From the NCBI GenBank assembly GCA_029261995.1, contig JAJDAF010000016.1, forward strand, positions 40,381-104,380: a stretch of 64,000 nt of DNA, written 5' to 3'. Shown piece after piece: positions 1 to 7,810 of this stretch. The notes under the pieces are model-generated. The model was not told where the DNA came from, made no database searches, and saw nothing but the letters and a program-made list of their open reading frames with translations. Position 1 is the first letter of the stretch. Each line of letters starts with the position of its first letter. The translations under genes were made by a program, and so were the position numbers. The DNA comes from Candidatus Zhuqueibacterota bacterium (GTDB lineage: Bacteria > Zhuqueibacterota > Zhuqueibacteria > Oceanimicrobiales > Oceanimicrobiaceae).

Positions 1-1124
1 CAGCTGCCATCTCGACCGAAATGGGTTCATCAAGCCGTGTGGTTATCTTGATTGAAGAATGCAAGCGTATGGGAATCACCGTCAAACCGCCCGATGTGAA
101 TGAGAGCCAGAATGATTTCAAAGTCGATGGCAATGATATTCGTTTTGGACTTGGCGCCATCAAGAATGTAGGAAAGGGCGCAATTGAATTCATCGTCAAG
201 GAGCGTGAGGCAGATGGAAAATATAAGAATCTGTTTGAGTTCTGCGAACGCGTGGATTCCCGACAGGTGAACAAGAAGGTACTCGAAAGCTTGATCCAGT
301 CCGGGGCTATGGATTCTTTGGATGGCCACCGAGCCCAAAAACTGGCGGATCTCGAAACAGCAATAGGCTTTGCGCAGTCTGCCAACTCGGCGAGGATGAA
401 ACGCCAAACATCCATCTTTGATATGGCCGGCGACCATGACGACATCCCGGCCTATCCAAGGTTGCCGATGGTTTCTCCCTGGAGTAATTCAGAAGTTCTG
501 GCCATCGAAAAGGAGATGCTCGGCTTCTATGTTTCCGGGCACCCGCTGGATAGATTTGCCCACGAGGTCCGAACGTTCGCATCTCTAACTCTGAATGTGA
601 TAAACGACAGACCGGATGGCACTCCGGTCAAGGTTTGTGGTATCATCACGGAGTGCAAGACCATCTTTGACCGCAAGAACAAGGCTATGGCTTTTGTAAC
701 GCTTGAGGATTTCCATGGGTCAGTCGAAGTAATAGTGTTCTCCAGCGTTTACGAGAACCTGAAGGACACCCTGCTAGCTGATAAGATGGTGCTTATTACA
801 GGCCGTGTCAACCGGCGCGATGAGGAAGATGATGCCAAGGTACTATGCGAGGGCGCGGTTCCGCTCGACCGAGCGTGGCAGGAATATGGAAAGAGCCTTC
901 ATCTAACCATGAATGTGCTGGGGGTTGACGACCCGCTGTTGAACGAAGTTTCGGCTTTGCTTAAGCAAAACCCGGGGAGTTGCAGTCTGTTTATTAACCT
1001 GAACATCCCGGAGCAGGAATCTAAAACGATTCGTTCGAAGAGAATGAAAGTAAAGCCCTCGTCGGATATGATTGTCCGTCTGCGCGGTTTGCTCGGACAG
1101 GAAAACGTTTGGATGGAAGGCTGA
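1..1124 (+). CDS. dnaE: DNA polymerase III alpha subunit, C-terminal part (partial at 5' edge)
   Basis: This is the C-terminal third of the replicative polymerase alpha subunit. The reading frame is open from base 3, upstream of the first ATG at 21, so the gene enters from outside the window. The segment with residues IEECKRMGI and PPDVNES is the typical end of the polymerase fingers region, followed by the helix-hairpin-helix region and the GHPLDRF motif. An OB-fold (about residues 200-280 counted from the ATG at 21, starting VKVCGIITE) is the ssDNA-binding domain. It ends at 1124 with the short C-terminal tail typical of dnaE. The product is cytosolic and part of the replisome. Identity is very secure; only the missing 5' part limits the annotation. 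Confidence 0.96.
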   Translation, partial: AAISTEMGSSSRVVILIEECKRMGITVKPPDVNESQNDFKVDGNDIRFGLGAIKNVGKGAIEFIVKEREADGKYKNLFEFCERVDSRQVNKKVLESLIQSGAMDSLDGHRAQKLADLETAIGFAQSANSARMKRQTSIFDMAGDHDDIPAYPRLPMVSPWSNSEVLAIEKEMLGFYVSGHPLDRFAHEVRTFASLTLNVINDRPDGTPVKVCGIITECKTIFDRKNKAMAFVTLEDFHGSVEVIVFSSVYENLKDTLLADKMVLITGRVNRRDEEDDAKVLCEGAVPLDRAWQEYGKSLHLTMNVLGVDDPLLNEVSALLKQNPGSCSLFINLNIPEQESKTIRSKRMKVKPSSDMIVRLRGLLGQENVWMEG

Positions 1125-1166
1125 CCAGGGCACGCTCAACACTTATTCAAGGAAAGGAGTTTTTGA

Positions 1167-1733
1167 ATGGAACAAGTTATCGCTCGCATCAAGAACATCT
1201 TGATGACCCCCGAGGCTGCAATCGAGGAACTCAAGAGTGAGACCATGAACGTCACTGACGTCATGAAAGAGTATGTGGTAATCGCTGCGGCAGTCCCGGG
1301 CGCGGCGATGTTTTTCGGTTTGATTGGGCCGCAGCTTCCGCTGTTGCGTTCCCTGCTTTACGGAGTATTCATCTATGCCATTTGTGTTGCCGGCGTGCTC
1401 GGTTTCGGCAAAATCATTGACGCTCTGGCGCCGCATTTCAACTCGACAAAGAATGACACCAATGCCTTCAAGGTGTCTCTTGCCGCCTTCACGCCGTCCT
1501 TTGTCTCTGGTATCTTCAATCTCAATCCCAATCTGACGTTTCTGTGGGTGCTGGGCTCGTTGTACGGGACCTACATTCTGTATTTGACCCTGCCGAAACT
1601 CATGGAAACACCTGAGGACAAGAGAATTGCCTACGCCGCCATTGGCAGCGTTGTCATCTACGTCGTGATGTTCGTTTTGTGGCGGATCGCAAGAGGCATC
1701 GCTCTCGGAGATATTTCGCATTCGTTTCGGTAG
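1167..1733 (+). CDS. Yip1-family integral membrane protein
   Basis: This 188-residue protein has four to five hydrophobic segments and looks like a bacterial Yip1-domain protein. Its amphipathic N-terminus (VIARIKNILMTPEAA) is typical of the family: a short helix with a TP motif before the first membrane segment. Membrane stretches lie around residues 37-57, 63-82, 105-150 and 158-175. The start ATG at 1167 has AAGGAG about 10 bases upstream. It lies 42 bases after dnaE and may be co-transcribed with it. Bacterial Yip1 proteins have no settled function, so I give no specific role. A hairpin about 30 bases after the stop may end the unit. Confidence 0.7.
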   Translation: MEQVIARIKNILMTPEAAIEELKSETMNVTDVMKEYVVIAAAVPGAAMFFGLIGPQLPLLRSLLYGVFIYAICVAGVLGFGKIIDALAPHFNSTKNDTNAFKVSLAAFTPSFVSGIFNLNPNLTFLWVLGSLYGTYILYLTLPKLMETPEDKRIAYAAIGSVVIYVVMFVLWRIARGIALGDISHSFR

Positions 1734-1764
1734 GCAGACCTGTTACATTTTTTCCGCTCGAGGA

Positions 1765-1787
1765 AGGGGGCAGGCTATCTGCCCCTT
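1765..1787 (+). terminator. Hairpin, possible terminator after the Yip1 gene
   Basis: A 9-bp stem (AGGGGGCAG at 1765-1773 with CTGCCCCTT at 1779-1787, one G-T pair) encloses a 5-base loop 31 bases after the Yip1 stop codon. Only TTG, not a run of T, follows the stem. It could act as a weak or factor-assisted terminator. Confidence 0.4.
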
Positions 1788-2183
1788 GTAGCTTTCCACG
1801 TTACGCGAATTCCGTGCACCTCCGGTCCAGCCTTGTCTGTCAATGCGGAAGAAACTATACGCTTCCACATCTCTTCTGATACTTCACGTCATTACGTTAC
1901 GGTATTACCATTGCGTAACGCTGATTCGTTAGACTGCCAGAGACACCGCCGTCTCAGAGACCACTGCGCGTCTCTTTGACAGCACAAAAGGACCCGCAAG
2001 AAAGCAGACACCATAAAAAACAAGCGGATAGGTGGTCGTCGAGCAACATTTGTGTTGCCGGATATTTTTTTGATTTTATCGCCTGAGACTTGGAACGCCA
2101 TTTGCTTAAGCACGGTCGAGTACCGCAACAATTCGACACATCAAGTGGTTTAGATTGAGTTATTCAACTGAGAGGCAAGCATC
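1788..2183. other. Intergenic stretch with no supported gene
   Basis: About 400 bases separate the hairpin and the outer-membrane protein gene. Open frames on the minus strand (1892-2139) show no recognisable family and no convincing ribosome site. One nested inverted repeat is visible: CGTTACG (1895-1901) pairs with CGTAACG (1914-1920), with GGTATTACC inside. The region just before 2184 must hold the promoter of the next gene, but I see no clear -35/-10 pair. Confidence 0.6.
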
Positions 2184-3173
2184 ATGGTGAAAAGGATTTT
2201 GATGACCACATCGTTGTTCGTTTTGATGGTGACAGCCGCATTCAGCGACGGCAGCATCACCGTAATCAAAGTGAATGGTCCCTACGGCATCATCAGTAAG
2301 GGCGTCAACCAGGGTCTCCAGGAAGGCCAAGTGTTGTTCGCCCGCCGCGACGACGGCGCGGGTGAGACTGACATTTGTAAAGTAAAAATCATTCGAGCAA
2401 CCGCTAATCGTGCCGCCATCGAACAGGTATCACGACCACAGGGCACCGTTCTTATGAAAGGTGACGTGCTCTATGAGCGCGGGACGGAAACAGCAGTGCG
2501 CTCACGACAGACCCGTGGAAGAGCGAGAATTGAAGAAACCTTTGCTTCCAGAAGCCCAGATCGACGGTCGCGGCCCCAAACAACCATCGAGCCGCTAACC
2601 GAGCCGGCGCACAACCCGCCACCGACTGAGACCGAGGAAGTCTACCGTCCGCCCAGCAGGCGGGTCTATTCCACAGTGGAAAAACTGCGCAAACCCTGGC
2701 TCGGCTTCCAGGTAGGAGGGATGTTTCCGGGCGGGCAATTTTCCAACACCTACTCCGCTAGCCCCAAATATGGACTCAGCTACATGGTAGCGACTGGCAA
2801 CCACTTCAACCTGGGAGTTGAACTCAACCATTCTTCACTGAGCGGGTCAGCGTTTGGCAGCAGTTCATCGTTCAGCAACGACACTTCGTCCATGCTTGAA
2901 GCCCTGGTCGTCTTTCAGAAGTTCTTCGGCGACCATTTCTTCCTGGAGGGTGGTGGCGGCGTGTTTCGTCCCAAGTTGCGGCTGACGTCCGTCGATGATG
3001 TCGAGACAACCTACTCGTCCACCCATTTCGGATTCGTGGGCGGTGGCGGCTTTGTAATCCCGACCAGTCCCTTTGCTGGTTTCATGATGAAGGGCAGATT
3101 GCACAACTACTTCGATGCAACCAGCAAGCACTACTTTGGGTTGTCAGGTGGGTTTCGTTTTAAGATTCGGTAG
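2184..3173 (+). CDS. Secreted outer-membrane beta-barrel protein
   Basis: This 329-residue protein has an N-terminal signal peptide (KR, then a hydrophobic core and ASA-like end at about residues 1-21). A small N-terminal domain (about 22-97, ITVIKV..GPYGIIS) resembles the FlgT C-terminal type of beta domain. A low-complexity Arg/Pro/Thr-rich linker follows (about 105-160). The C-terminal domain (about 167-329) is an OMP_b-brl-like eight-stranded barrel with alternating hydrophobic and aromatic residues. The start ATG at 2184 has GAGAGG upstream. Two neighbouring elements follow: a 13-codon ORF and a strong terminator at 3317-3347. The exact function is unknown. It could be a structural porin-like or periplasm-spanning anchor protein. 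Confidence 0.65.
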   Translation: MVKRILMTTSLFVLMVTAAFSDGSITVIKVNGPYGIISKGVNQGLQEGQVLFARRDDGAGETDICKVKIIRATANRAAIEQVSRPQGTVLMKGDVLYERGTETAVRSRQTRGRARIEETFASRSPDRRSRPQTTIEPLTEPAHNPPPTETEEVYRPPSRRVYSTVEKLRKPWLGFQVGGMFPGGQFSNTYSASPKYGLSYMVATGNHFNLGVELNHSSLSGSAFGSSSSFSNDTSSMLEALVVFQKFFGDHFFLEGGGGVFRPKLRLTSVDDVETTYSSTHFGFVGGGGFVIPTSPFAGFMMKGRLHNYFDATSKHYFGLSGGFRFKIR

Positions 3174-3265
3174 GGCGTAAAAAAGCCTCGGCATTCTCGG
3201 AAGTCAGGCAAAGAAGCAGAGTCGGTGGAATACCGAGGCCCAAATCAAGGAGGAACATATAACTC

Positions 3266-3307
3266 ATGACCTGCCACTTTCATCGTCATTGCCCCCAGAT
3301 ACTTTAG
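3266..3307 (+). CDS. Possible 13-residue Cys/His-rich leader peptide
   Basis: A short ORF encodes MTCHFHRHCPQIL. It is preceded by a perfect AAGGAGG (3248-3254), about 11 bases upstream, and followed after 9 bases by a rho-independent terminator. Five of 13 residues are Cys or His (CHFHRHC), which could bind metal or act as a ribosome-stalling sensor. An inverted repeat, GCCTCGG (3185-3191) with CCGAGGC (3233-3239), lies just before it. The arrangement resembles an attenuation leader, but it could equally be the untranslated 3' end of the preceding transcript. Translation is unproven. Confidence 0.3.
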   Translation: MTCHFHRHCPQIL

Positions 3308-3316
3308 CCTTTTTTG

Positions 3317-3347
3317 ATGCCCGGACCTTCTCCGGGCATTTTTTTTA
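3317..3347 (+). terminator. Strong rho-independent terminator before the nuo operon
   Basis: A perfect 9-bp stem (ATGCCCGGA at 3317-3325 with TCCGGGCAT at 3331-3339) with a CCTTC loop is followed by eight T residues. It closes the outer-membrane protein transcript or acts as an attenuator behind the 13-codon ORF. Confidence 0.88.
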
Positions 3348-3376
3348 TTGACTCTGTTACCAAAATTTGTTATCAT
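3348..3376 (+). promoter_or_regulatory. Sigma70-type promoter of the nuo membrane-arm operon
   Basis: TTGACT (3348-3353) and TATCAT (3371-3376) are separated by exactly 17 bases. The promoter sits directly after the terminator T-run and 55 bases before the nuoA ATG at 3431, which predicts a leader of about 48 bases. Spacing and hexamers are close to consensus. Confidence 0.72.
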
Positions 3377-3430
3377 TGCGCGTGACAATTGGCAGTTGTC
3401 TTGATTCCCCATTCTTCACAAAGGTTCTCA

Positions 3431-3862
3431 ATGCTTTTCAATTTCGCTAATGTATTGACTTTTATCGTCTTCGGTGCGGTTTTTGTTGGCATAAATATCA
3501 CCTTGTCGCGGATTCTGCAGGCGCGTAACCCGCATCCAGTGAAGCTGAGCACCTATGAGTGTGGTGAGTTGCCGGAAGGCGACTCCTGGATCCAGTTCAA
3601 CATCAGGTTTTATGTGATTGCCTTGATATTCTTAATCTTCGAGGTTGAGATTGTGTTTCTCTTTCCATGGGCAACTGTGTTCAAAGAATTGGGCCTGTTT
3701 GCCTTCGTGGAAATGATGATTTTCGTCTTCATCCTTCTGGTTGGGCTAGCCTACGTGTGGGTGAAAGGCGATCTTGAGTGGGATAAATCAACCGCGGTGC
3801 CGGATCCTGCCTTAGCTCCTTCTGCCGCCCGCCAGGAACTCACTGAAGCGATAGCCTCATAG
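3431..3862 (+). CDS. nuoA: NADH-quinone oxidoreductase subunit A
   Basis: This is the small membrane subunit of complex I, with three transmembrane helices. It carries the family motif TYECGELPEGD after the first helix and the second motif in FYVIALIFLIFEVEIVFLFPW, where the acidic residues in the membrane are conserved. I place the start at ATG 3431 (AAAGG about 8 bases upstream) rather than at the in-frame TTG 3389; this gives 143 residues, close to the family norm. The C-terminal tail of about 35 residues is longer than in E. coli. It is the first gene of a seven-gene operon and is followed by nuoH after 30 bases. Confidence 0.93.
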   Translation: MLFNFANVLTFIVFGAVFVGINITLSRILQARNPHPVKLSTYECGELPEGDSWIQFNIRFYVIALIFLIFEVEIVFLFPWATVFKELGLFAFVEMMIFVFILLVGLAYVWVKGDLEWDKSTAVPDPALAPSAARQELTEAIAS

Positions 3863-3892
3863 CAACGAGCGGAAAGGAAACGACGCAAACGG

Positions 3893-4972
3893 ATGCCCGT
3901 ACTCAACGCTAACCTGACTCTTCAAGCCGCACAATTCGCCAATCTCCCAGAAACCCTGCAGACCATCCTTTTTATGGTGCTCGGCGCCGCCATCTTCGCT
4001 GGCGCGGCGGCTGTGCTTGCACTTGTCGGCGTTTATCTTGAGCGTAAGATATCGGCCCACATGCAGGATCGAGTTGGGCCGATGGAGGTGAACACCGAGA
4101 TTCCCGTTCTTAAGAACATTGGTCACGGCTGGGCTCAAACACTCGCGGACGCGCTGAAGCTTCTCATCAAAGAAGATATTGTGCCGGCAGAAGCGGACAA
4201 AAAGCTGCACCTGATGGCGCCGTTTATCGTCTTTGCAGCAACACTTGCCGGCTTCTCGGTGCTGCCTTTCGGACCGGGTCTGGTCGCCAGCGACCTCAAC
4301 GTCGGCCTGTTTTATATCATAGCCATCTCGTCTTTTGTCGTGATCGGAATTATTCTGGCCGGTTGGTCATCTAATAACAAGTGGTCTTTGCTGGGCGCCA
4401 TGCGCTCGGCTGCTCAGATTGTGAGTTTTGAGATCCCGGCCTCGCTTGCCCTGCTTGTTGTGATTATGGCGGTCGGCTCTCTGAACTTGGGTGACATCGT
4501 CGCGGCCCAGGCTGGTGGGATTCACAAATGGTTGATCTGGTGGTACCCGCCCTTCAACATCCTGGCTTTTTTTGTGTTCTTTGTTGCATCTCTTGCTGAA
4601 CTCAATCGAGCACCGTTTGATATGCCCGAAGCCGAGTCGGAAATCGTCGCCGGCTTCCACACCGAATACAGTGGCATGAAATGGGCGATGTTTTTTCTCG
4701 CCGAGTACGCCAATATGTTCTTGGTTGGCGTCATCATCGCCACTCTCTTTCTGGGCGGCTGGACCAGTCCCTTCGGTGATTTCTTGAACTCAGGTCCATT
4801 CCCGGTTTTCTGGGTCACTCTGAAGGCGTTCATTGTAATCTTTGTCCAAATATGGCTGCGGTGGACGCTACCCAGGGTTCGGGTTGACCAATTGATGTAC
4901 ACTTCCTGGAAGGTGCTGACCCCCTTTGCCTTTGTCGCAATGGTCGGCGCCGGAATCTGGATGATGCTCTAA
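3893..4972 (+). CDS. nuoH: NADH-quinone oxidoreductase subunit H
   Basis: This 359-residue subunit is the membrane-arm protein that forms most of the quinone-binding chamber with NuoB and NuoD. It has about eight to nine helices. Clear family motifs are ERKISAHMQDRVGP near residue 50, the KEDIVP loop, the E-rich loop APFDMPEAESE and the following GFHTEYSGMKW, and the end motif LPRVRVDQLM. Length is normal. In most operons nuoB, C and D precede nuoH and nuoI follows it. Here nuoA lies directly upstream and nuoJ 13 bases downstream, so the peripheral-arm genes must be elsewhere. Confidence 0.96.
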   Translation: MPVLNANLTLQAAQFANLPETLQTILFMVLGAAIFAGAAAVLALVGVYLERKISAHMQDRVGPMEVNTEIPVLKNIGHGWAQTLADALKLLIKEDIVPAEADKKLHLMAPFIVFAATLAGFSVLPFGPGLVASDLNVGLFYIIAISSFVVIGIILAGWSSNNKWSLLGAMRSAAQIVSFEIPASLALLVVIMAVGSLNLGDIVAAQAGGIHKWLIWWYPPFNILAFFVFFVASLAELNRAPFDMPEAESEIVAGFHTEYSGMKWAMFFLAEYANMFLVGVIIATLFLGGWTSPFGDFLNSGPFPVFWVTLKAFIVIFVQIWLRWTLPRVRVDQLMYTSWKVLTPFAFVAMVGAGIWMML

Positions 4973-4985
4973 AGCAAGGGATCTA

Positions 4986-5477
4986 ATGGACTTCACCAAT
5001 ATAGCTTTCTATATCTTCGCCGCACTTACCGTCGGCTCAGCAGGGGTGATGGTGTTTCATCGCAATGTGGTTTATTCTGCCGTCGGATTGCTGTTCGCTT
5101 TCTTCGGCGTCGCCGGTATCTACGTCTTGCTTGCGGCTGATTTCATTGCGATTGTACAAATTCTGATTTATGTCGGCGGCATTCTCATTCTGCTGCTGTT
5201 CGGAGTGATGCTCTCACAGAAACTGACCAAAGTCGATGTCCGGACTGAGTCGATGCAGTTGGTGCCGGCCGTAGTGGTGGTCGGTGGTGTCCTGGCGGTT
5301 CTATTGCTGACCATCAGCTCCACGCCCTGGAAGCTTGCGGGCAGTCTCGAGTACGAGCCGACCACCAAAGCAATCGGGCGGCTAATGATGACGGAATATC
5401 TCATCCCATTTGAAATCGCTTCAGTTTTGTTGCTTGCGGCCTTGATTGGCGCGGCTTACATCGCGAGGAAGAACTAA
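4986..5477 (+). CDS. nuoJ: NADH-quinone oxidoreductase subunit J
   Basis: This 163-residue membrane subunit of complex I has five hydrophobic helices. The pi-bulge helix region is recognisable as DFIAIVQILIYVGGILILLLF, the most conserved part of NuoJ/ND6. It sits 13 bases after nuoH and ends one base before a two-base gap to nuoK, the usual tight nuoJ-nuoK pairing. It forms part of the proton pathway next to NuoA and NuoK. There is nothing unusual in the sequence. Confidence 0.94.
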   Translation: MDFTNIAFYIFAALTVGSAGVMVFHRNVVYSAVGLLFAFFGVAGIYVLLAADFIAIVQILIYVGGILILLLFGVMLSQKLTKVDVRTESMQLVPAVVVVGGVLAVLLLTISSTPWKLAGSLEYEPTTKAIGRLMMTEYLIPFEIASVLLLAALIGAAYIARKN

Positions 5478-5479
5478 TC

Positions 5480-5788
5480 ATGGAAGTTGGACTGAATCAT
5501 TATCTTGCACTGGCCGCAATCCTGTTTAGCCTCGGACTTTTCGCCGTCGTGACCAAGAAGAATGCCGTCACAGTTCTCATGGGTGTCGAGCTTATTCTGA
5601 ATGCAGCCAACATCAATTTTGTCGCATTCGCGAGATTTATTGACACAGATCTGGACGGCCAGATCATCGCAGTTTTCGTAATCGTAACCGCGGCAGCAGC
5701 AGCAGCGGTGGCGCTGGCGATTGTCCTGAATCTCTACGAACGTCTTAAATCGATCAATCTGGACGAAGCCGACTCTCTGGCTGGCTAA
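5480..5788 (+). CDS. nuoK: NADH-quinone oxidoreductase subunit K
   Basis: This 102-residue protein has three transmembrane helices and belongs to the NuoK/ND4L/MrpC family. Key residues are the two membrane glutamates in MGVELILNAANINF and the typical end of helix 3 (VTAAAAAAVALAIVLN). Length is exactly as expected. The start ATG at 5480 lies two bases after the nuoJ stop, implying translational coupling. It works in the proton channel between NuoJ and NuoN. Confidence 0.95.
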   Translation: MEVGLNHYLALAAILFSLGLFAVVTKKNAVTVLMGVELILNAANINFVAFARFIDTDLDGQIIAVFVIVTAAAAAAVALAIVLNLYERLKSINLDEADSLAG

Positions 5789-5809
5789 AATTAAACCGAA
5801 CTGGATTTT

Positions 5810-7792
5810 ATGATCACCAACGCGATTCTAATTTTGCTCCTGCCGCTGGCCGCATTTGTTGTCCAGATTTCTTTCGGCAAGCGTTTGCCGCGCAAAGGGG
5901 ACTGGCTTTCAACCGGGGCCATGTTTATCGCTTTGTTCATGGCGTTGTCCATTCTCGTTGATGCCATTTCCACCTACGAAAGCAACAAAGTGCTCGCCGC
6001 CCAAACCTGGGAGTGGTTCAGTTTCGGGTCGGTGCACGTGACATTCGGCATTGTCATCGACAACTTGACTGCGTTTATGTTGTTTGTGGTCACCCTGATC
6101 AGTGCTCTGGTCCATCTGTACTCGATCGGGTACATGCACGGCGACCCACGCTATAGTCGCTATTTTGCTTATCTGGGATTATTTTCGTTCTCCATGCTTG
6201 GTCTGGTGCTGGTCGATAATTTCTTGGGAATTTACGTCTTTTGGGAACTGGTGGGGCTTAGCTCTTATCTGCTCATCGGGTTCTGGTTCGAAAAAGACTC
6301 AGCCTCGAATGCCGGAAAGAAAGCGTTTATCACCAATCGGATTGGTGATGTCGGCATGTTTGCCGCGATTATGATTCTATTCTCAACCTTTGGTACTTTC
6401 GATTTTGACGGCGTTTTTGCAGGCGTTGCCGCAGGTGGCCTGAGCGATGGCTGGCTAACCGCTGCTGGTATCCTGCTTTTCTTCGGTGCTATCGGAAAGT
6501 CAGCACAATTTCCATTACATGTCTGGCTGCCGGACGCGATGGAAGGCCCCACTCCGGTGAGTGCTTTGATTCATGCGGCTACCATGGTTGCCGCCGGTGT
6601 GTATATGGTTGGCAGAACCTTTGTTCTGTACTCGGCAGATGCCCTATTCTTCATCGCGGTGATTGGCACGATTACGGCCTTCATGGCTGCGACAATTGCA
6701 ATTGTTCAGAAAGACATTAAACGCGTACTGGCCTACTCAACTATCAGTCAGCTAGGTTACATGATGGTTGGTCTCGGTACCGGCGGCTACACAGCAGGAC
6801 TCATGCATTTGACCACCCACGCGATGTTCAAGGCGCTGCTGTTTCTTGGCTCCGGCAGTGTCATTCACGCCGTTCACTCCCAGGAAATGGACGATATGGG
6901 CGGTCTACGCAAAAAGATGCCCATCACATTCTGGACTTTCCTGATCGCAACACTTGCCTTGTCGGGCGTCCCACCGTTGTCAGGTTTTTTCAGCAAGGAC
7001 GCTATCCTTGCTTCCGCTCTCGAGTATGGCATGCGGCATTCAGGCCAGATGTGGATTTTCGTGATTATGCTGCTCTCGGCAGGAATTACTGCATTTTATA
7101 TGTTCCGGCTGGTGTATATGACCTTCTTTGGAGAACCGGCGGACAAGAAGAAGTATGACCATGCTCACGAGTCGCCGCTCACCATGACGCTGCCACTCAT
7201 GATTTTAGCCGTCTTTTCCATTGGGACATTTTCGTGGGGTTGGTTTGAACACCTGATCAGCAAGCCATCACTGGCTGCCTACGGTGCGGTTGCGGCTGTA
7301 GCTGAACATGGCGGCGGGCATGATGATGTGGCGCACACGGCTCATACCATTGCCATGATTTCTTCCATAGTAGTCGCGCTGTCCGGTATTCTGCTGGCCA
7401 CGACTGTTTACTATTGGAAAAAGATATCCGCGGAAACTTGGGGCAGTCGACTCAAGCCGCTCTACAACTTACTCTGGAATAAATACTATTTTGATGAACT
7501 GTACGCAGCGACCATCATCAGCGGCACCCTCTGGAAGAGTCGGTTTCTGGCGATGTTCGATTTGCGTGTGATCGACGGTGTTGTGAATGGCGTCGGTCGC
7601 TTGACTGCCGGTCTGTCAAATGTAAGCGGCAAGGTGGATCTACGCGTGGTTGATGGGCTCGTCAATCTGGTTGGCCGCATTGTTGCTTACGCCGGCGCGC
7701 GTCTTCGCACTCTGCAAACCGGAAATGTTCAAAGCTACCTGCTGATGGCACTTTTTGCTGTGATTATTCTCTTCGTTATTCAGCAGTTTTAA
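5810..7792 (+). CDS. nuoL: NADH-quinone oxidoreductase subunit L
   Basis: This is the distal antiporter-like proton-pumping subunit (660 residues), with 14 core helices and a C-terminal lateral helix. Motifs seen are FWELVGLSSYLLIGFWF (key glutamate of helix 5), ITNRIGDVG, the PTPVSALIHAATMVAAGVY loop with its helix-7/8 lysines and histidines, and STISQLGYMM. The C-terminal portion has an internal near-repeat: DLRVIDGVVN at about residue 583 and DLRVVDGLVN at about 609, a pattern also known in other bacterial NuoL proteins. It lies 21 bases after nuoK. Confidence 0.96.
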   Translation: MITNAILILLLPLAAFVVQISFGKRLPRKGDWLSTGAMFIALFMALSILVDAISTYESNKVLAAQTWEWFSFGSVHVTFGIVIDNLTAFMLFVVTLISALVHLYSIGYMHGDPRYSRYFAYLGLFSFSMLGLVLVDNFLGIYVFWELVGLSSYLLIGFWFEKDSASNAGKKAFITNRIGDVGMFAAIMILFSTFGTFDFDGVFAGVAAGGLSDGWLTAAGILLFFGAIGKSAQFPLHVWLPDAMEGPTPVSALIHAATMVAAGVYMVGRTFVLYSADALFFIAVIGTITAFMAATIAIVQKDIKRVLAYSTISQLGYMMVGLGTGGYTAGLMHLTTHAMFKALLFLGSGSVIHAVHSQEMDDMGGLRKKMPITFWTFLIATLALSGVPPLSGFFSKDAILASALEYGMRHSGQMWIFVIMLLSAGITAFYMFRLVYMTFFGEPADKKKYDHAHESPLTMTLPLMILAVFSIGTFSWGWFEHLISKPSLAAYGAVAAVAEHGGGHDDVAHTAHTIAMISSIVVALSGILLATTVYYWKKISAETWGSRLKPLYNLLWNKYYFDELYAATIISGTLWKSRFLAMFDLRVIDGVVNGVGRLTAGLSNVSGKVDLRVVDGLVNLVGRIVAYAGARLRTLQTGNVQSYLLMALFAVIILFVIQQF

Positions 7793-7810
7793 AGCATGAA
7801 AGGATGATTA

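Noticed and set aside
1892..2139. Two minus-strand ORFs upstream of the outer-membrane protein gene
   Set aside because: Neither has a ribosome site nor recognisable similarity; composition looks like chance.
3389..3430. TTG start for nuoA
   Set aside because: The extension is not NuoA-like, and ATG 3431 has AAAGG at good distance.
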